Below, in pieces: positions 63,004-64,000 of a stretch of 64,000 bases of DNA. This DNA comes from a virus. Positions within the stretch are counted from its first letter, which is position 1; every line of letters begins with the position of its first letter. The stretch covers positions 62,001-126,000 of IMG/VR virus record IMGVR_UViG_3300029442_000001. One strand, 5' to 3'. The notes under the pieces were generated by a model. That model was not told the DNA's origin, did no database searches, and saw nothing but the letters and a program-made list of their open reading frames with translations. Made by a program: the position numbers and the translations under genes.

Positions 63004-63983
63004 AATAATTTTTTAACCATTGGCCAAAATAGATGATTAATGGCAATATATTTTCCGTGTATTAATACTTCGTTACGAGACTGTAATGCCGCTGGCATAT
63101 CACTATTAGTGATCTGATATTTCTTTTGAAATTTATCTAAATTAATTGTAATTGTATATTCAATGAGATCATGAAGTATTGTCGAGTTTGGAAAGTTTTT
63201 CTCTATAAAATCTAAAGTGTAAAATCGTGTATCAACTTGTTTAAACTTAATAATATCTTTTAAAATTAGAATATATCTATACATGACTCTGTGTTTGTCG
63301 GGGAGATAGTAATCATCGTCATTTATCAGGTGTTGATATTTTGATAATTCTAGTCTAGATTTGTTAATTAACTCAATTGGTAAATCATACAAATCATCAA
63401 ACGAATTACTTGTTAGTACTATATCGTCGGACGTCAATGAGCATGAAAAGTCTGCTGAATCTTCAGGAATAATTATATATGTATTCCCATATATTTGTAC
63501 AGCCTGTTTCGAACTACTAGTAAAAATACTATTCAATCGAAGCGCTTTAATACCTAATTGTGTTGCACATCCATCAAACAACTTACTCATTATAGCACTA
63601 CTATCAAGTGGTCTTCTTTCTGACAGAGATTCTGATTCAAATGCAGTTAAGTTTCCATTGATGCCACGATATAACCATCTTTGTTCTTGTTTAAAAATAT
63701 TTACATACTTATTGCAACTAGATTTAACTATCTGTTGAACATTATTTATAACATCCCTATAGTTAGTCATGTCATTAATTATTTTTTCTTCCTCATCAAT
63801 GACATTCTCATAATATCCAATACTCTCTGTATCAATGGGTTCACTAGACTTAATTAAATCTATTTTATTTCTGAGGCGGTCAATACGCTCTATACAAGAT
63901 GTATAAACAATAATATCAAAATTACCAGTCAATGAGACTTTCTTAGGAGCTCCATCTTCATTGATAATCTCTGAGAAACGCAT
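63000..63983 (-). CDS. Candidate injected ADP-ribosyltransferase 1
   Basis: 327 residues. Tag MRFSEIINEDG; RWLYRGING (R106), RRPLDSS, NSIFTSSS, YIIIPEDSADFSCS and NEVLIHGKY (E305). First of the array in the direction of transcription; its upstream region lies beyond the window end. Most diverged copy. Confidence 0.75.
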   Translation of the reverse strand: MRFSEIINEDGAPKKVSLTGNFDIIVYTSCIERIDRLRNKIDLIKSSEPIDTESIGYYENVIDEEEKIINDMTNYRDVINNVQQIVKSSCNKYVNIFKQEQRWLYRGINGNLTAFESESLSERRPLDSSAIMSKLFDGCATQLGIKALRLNSIFTSSSKQAVQIYGNTYIIIPEDSADFSCSLTSDDIVLTSNSFDDLYDLPIELINKSRLELSKYQHLINDDDYYLPDKHRVMYRYILILKDIIKFKQVDTRFYTLDFIEKNFPNSTILHDLIEYTITINLDKFQKKYQITNSDMPAALQSRNEVLIHGKYIAINHLFWPMVKKLL

Positions 63984-64000
63984 TAGTTAGGCCCTTGCTT

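Overview
The window is one continuous stretch of a tailed-phage genome, most likely a large T4-related myovirus. It is AT-rich (roughly one third G+C), tightly packed, and almost entirely coded on the minus strand. The evidence for a T4-type phage is a T4-like DNA polymerase split over two genes, a gp45-type sliding clamp, a T4-type RNase H, late-promoter octamers (GATAAATA), homing endonucleases, a block of 16 tRNA genes or tRNA-like sequences and many overlapping genes. No terminase, portal, capsid or tail-sheath gene was recognised, so the morphogenesis genes lie elsewhere. The host is unknown. A phage-borne PEP-CTERM protein and a GC-rich island with secretion signals point to a Gram-negative host with an exosortase (Acidobacteriota would fit); this is inference.

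Layout. 0-4.7 kb: small membrane peptides, an RlmN-like radical-SAM enzyme, and a Prs-like plus NAMPT-like pair that fits the NARP1 NAD+ rebuilding pathway. 4.7-10.8 kb: accessory genes behind near-identical sigma70-type early promoters, including a release-factor-like protein without GGQ, a deaminase and a pentapeptide protein. 10.3-12.6 kb and 16.3-16.8 kb: tRNA operons; tRNA-Cys stands alone at 22.2 kb. 13.4-15.7 kb: a GC-rich plus-strand island and the PEP-CTERM gene. 16.9-28 kb: a SLOG protein, a nucleotidyltransferase, two pentapeptide proteins, a MoxR ATPase with a metallopeptidase/VWA partner, and many small genes. Four copies of an 82-bp terminal-inverted-repeat element lie at operon boundaries between 6 and 24.4 kb.

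28-30.7 kb: a metallopeptidase, five tandem overlapping paralogs and a CBS-less IMP dehydrogenase. 30.7-35.9 kb: phosphoesterases, RNase H and QueE. 34-47 kb: a dispersed 7-deazaguanine DNA-modification set (queE, queD, folE, dpdA) mixed with a glycosyltransferase, a PRTase-like protein and two oxidoreductases; no queC was seen. 47-51 kb: sliding clamp, split family-B DNA polymerase and a DsbA-like protein.

51.6-64 kb: a long minus-strand, translationally coupled operon, interrupted by an HNH endonuclease and a plus-strand sugar-nucleotide module. Its products mostly share an N-terminal tag resembling the T4 capsid-targeting sequence. It holds a NUDIX hydrolase, a CCA-adding enzyme, a GNAT-like protein, and four tandem proteins with ADP-ribosyltransferase motifs. 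I infer a set of enzymes packaged in the head and injected with the DNA.

Themes: (1) takeover and counter-defence (NAD+ rebuilding, modified DNA, candidate injected ADP-ribosyltransferases); (2) translation support (tRNAs, CCA enzyme, RlmN-like, release-factor-like and possible Pth2-like proteins); (3) two transcription classes, early (TTGACA-N17/18-TATAMT, often TGC before the -10) and late (GATAAATA), with several genes whose ATG sits exactly where a T4-type late transcript would start. Several small genes are broken by single-base indels in short homopolymers, so assembly errors must be excluded before they are called pseudogenes.
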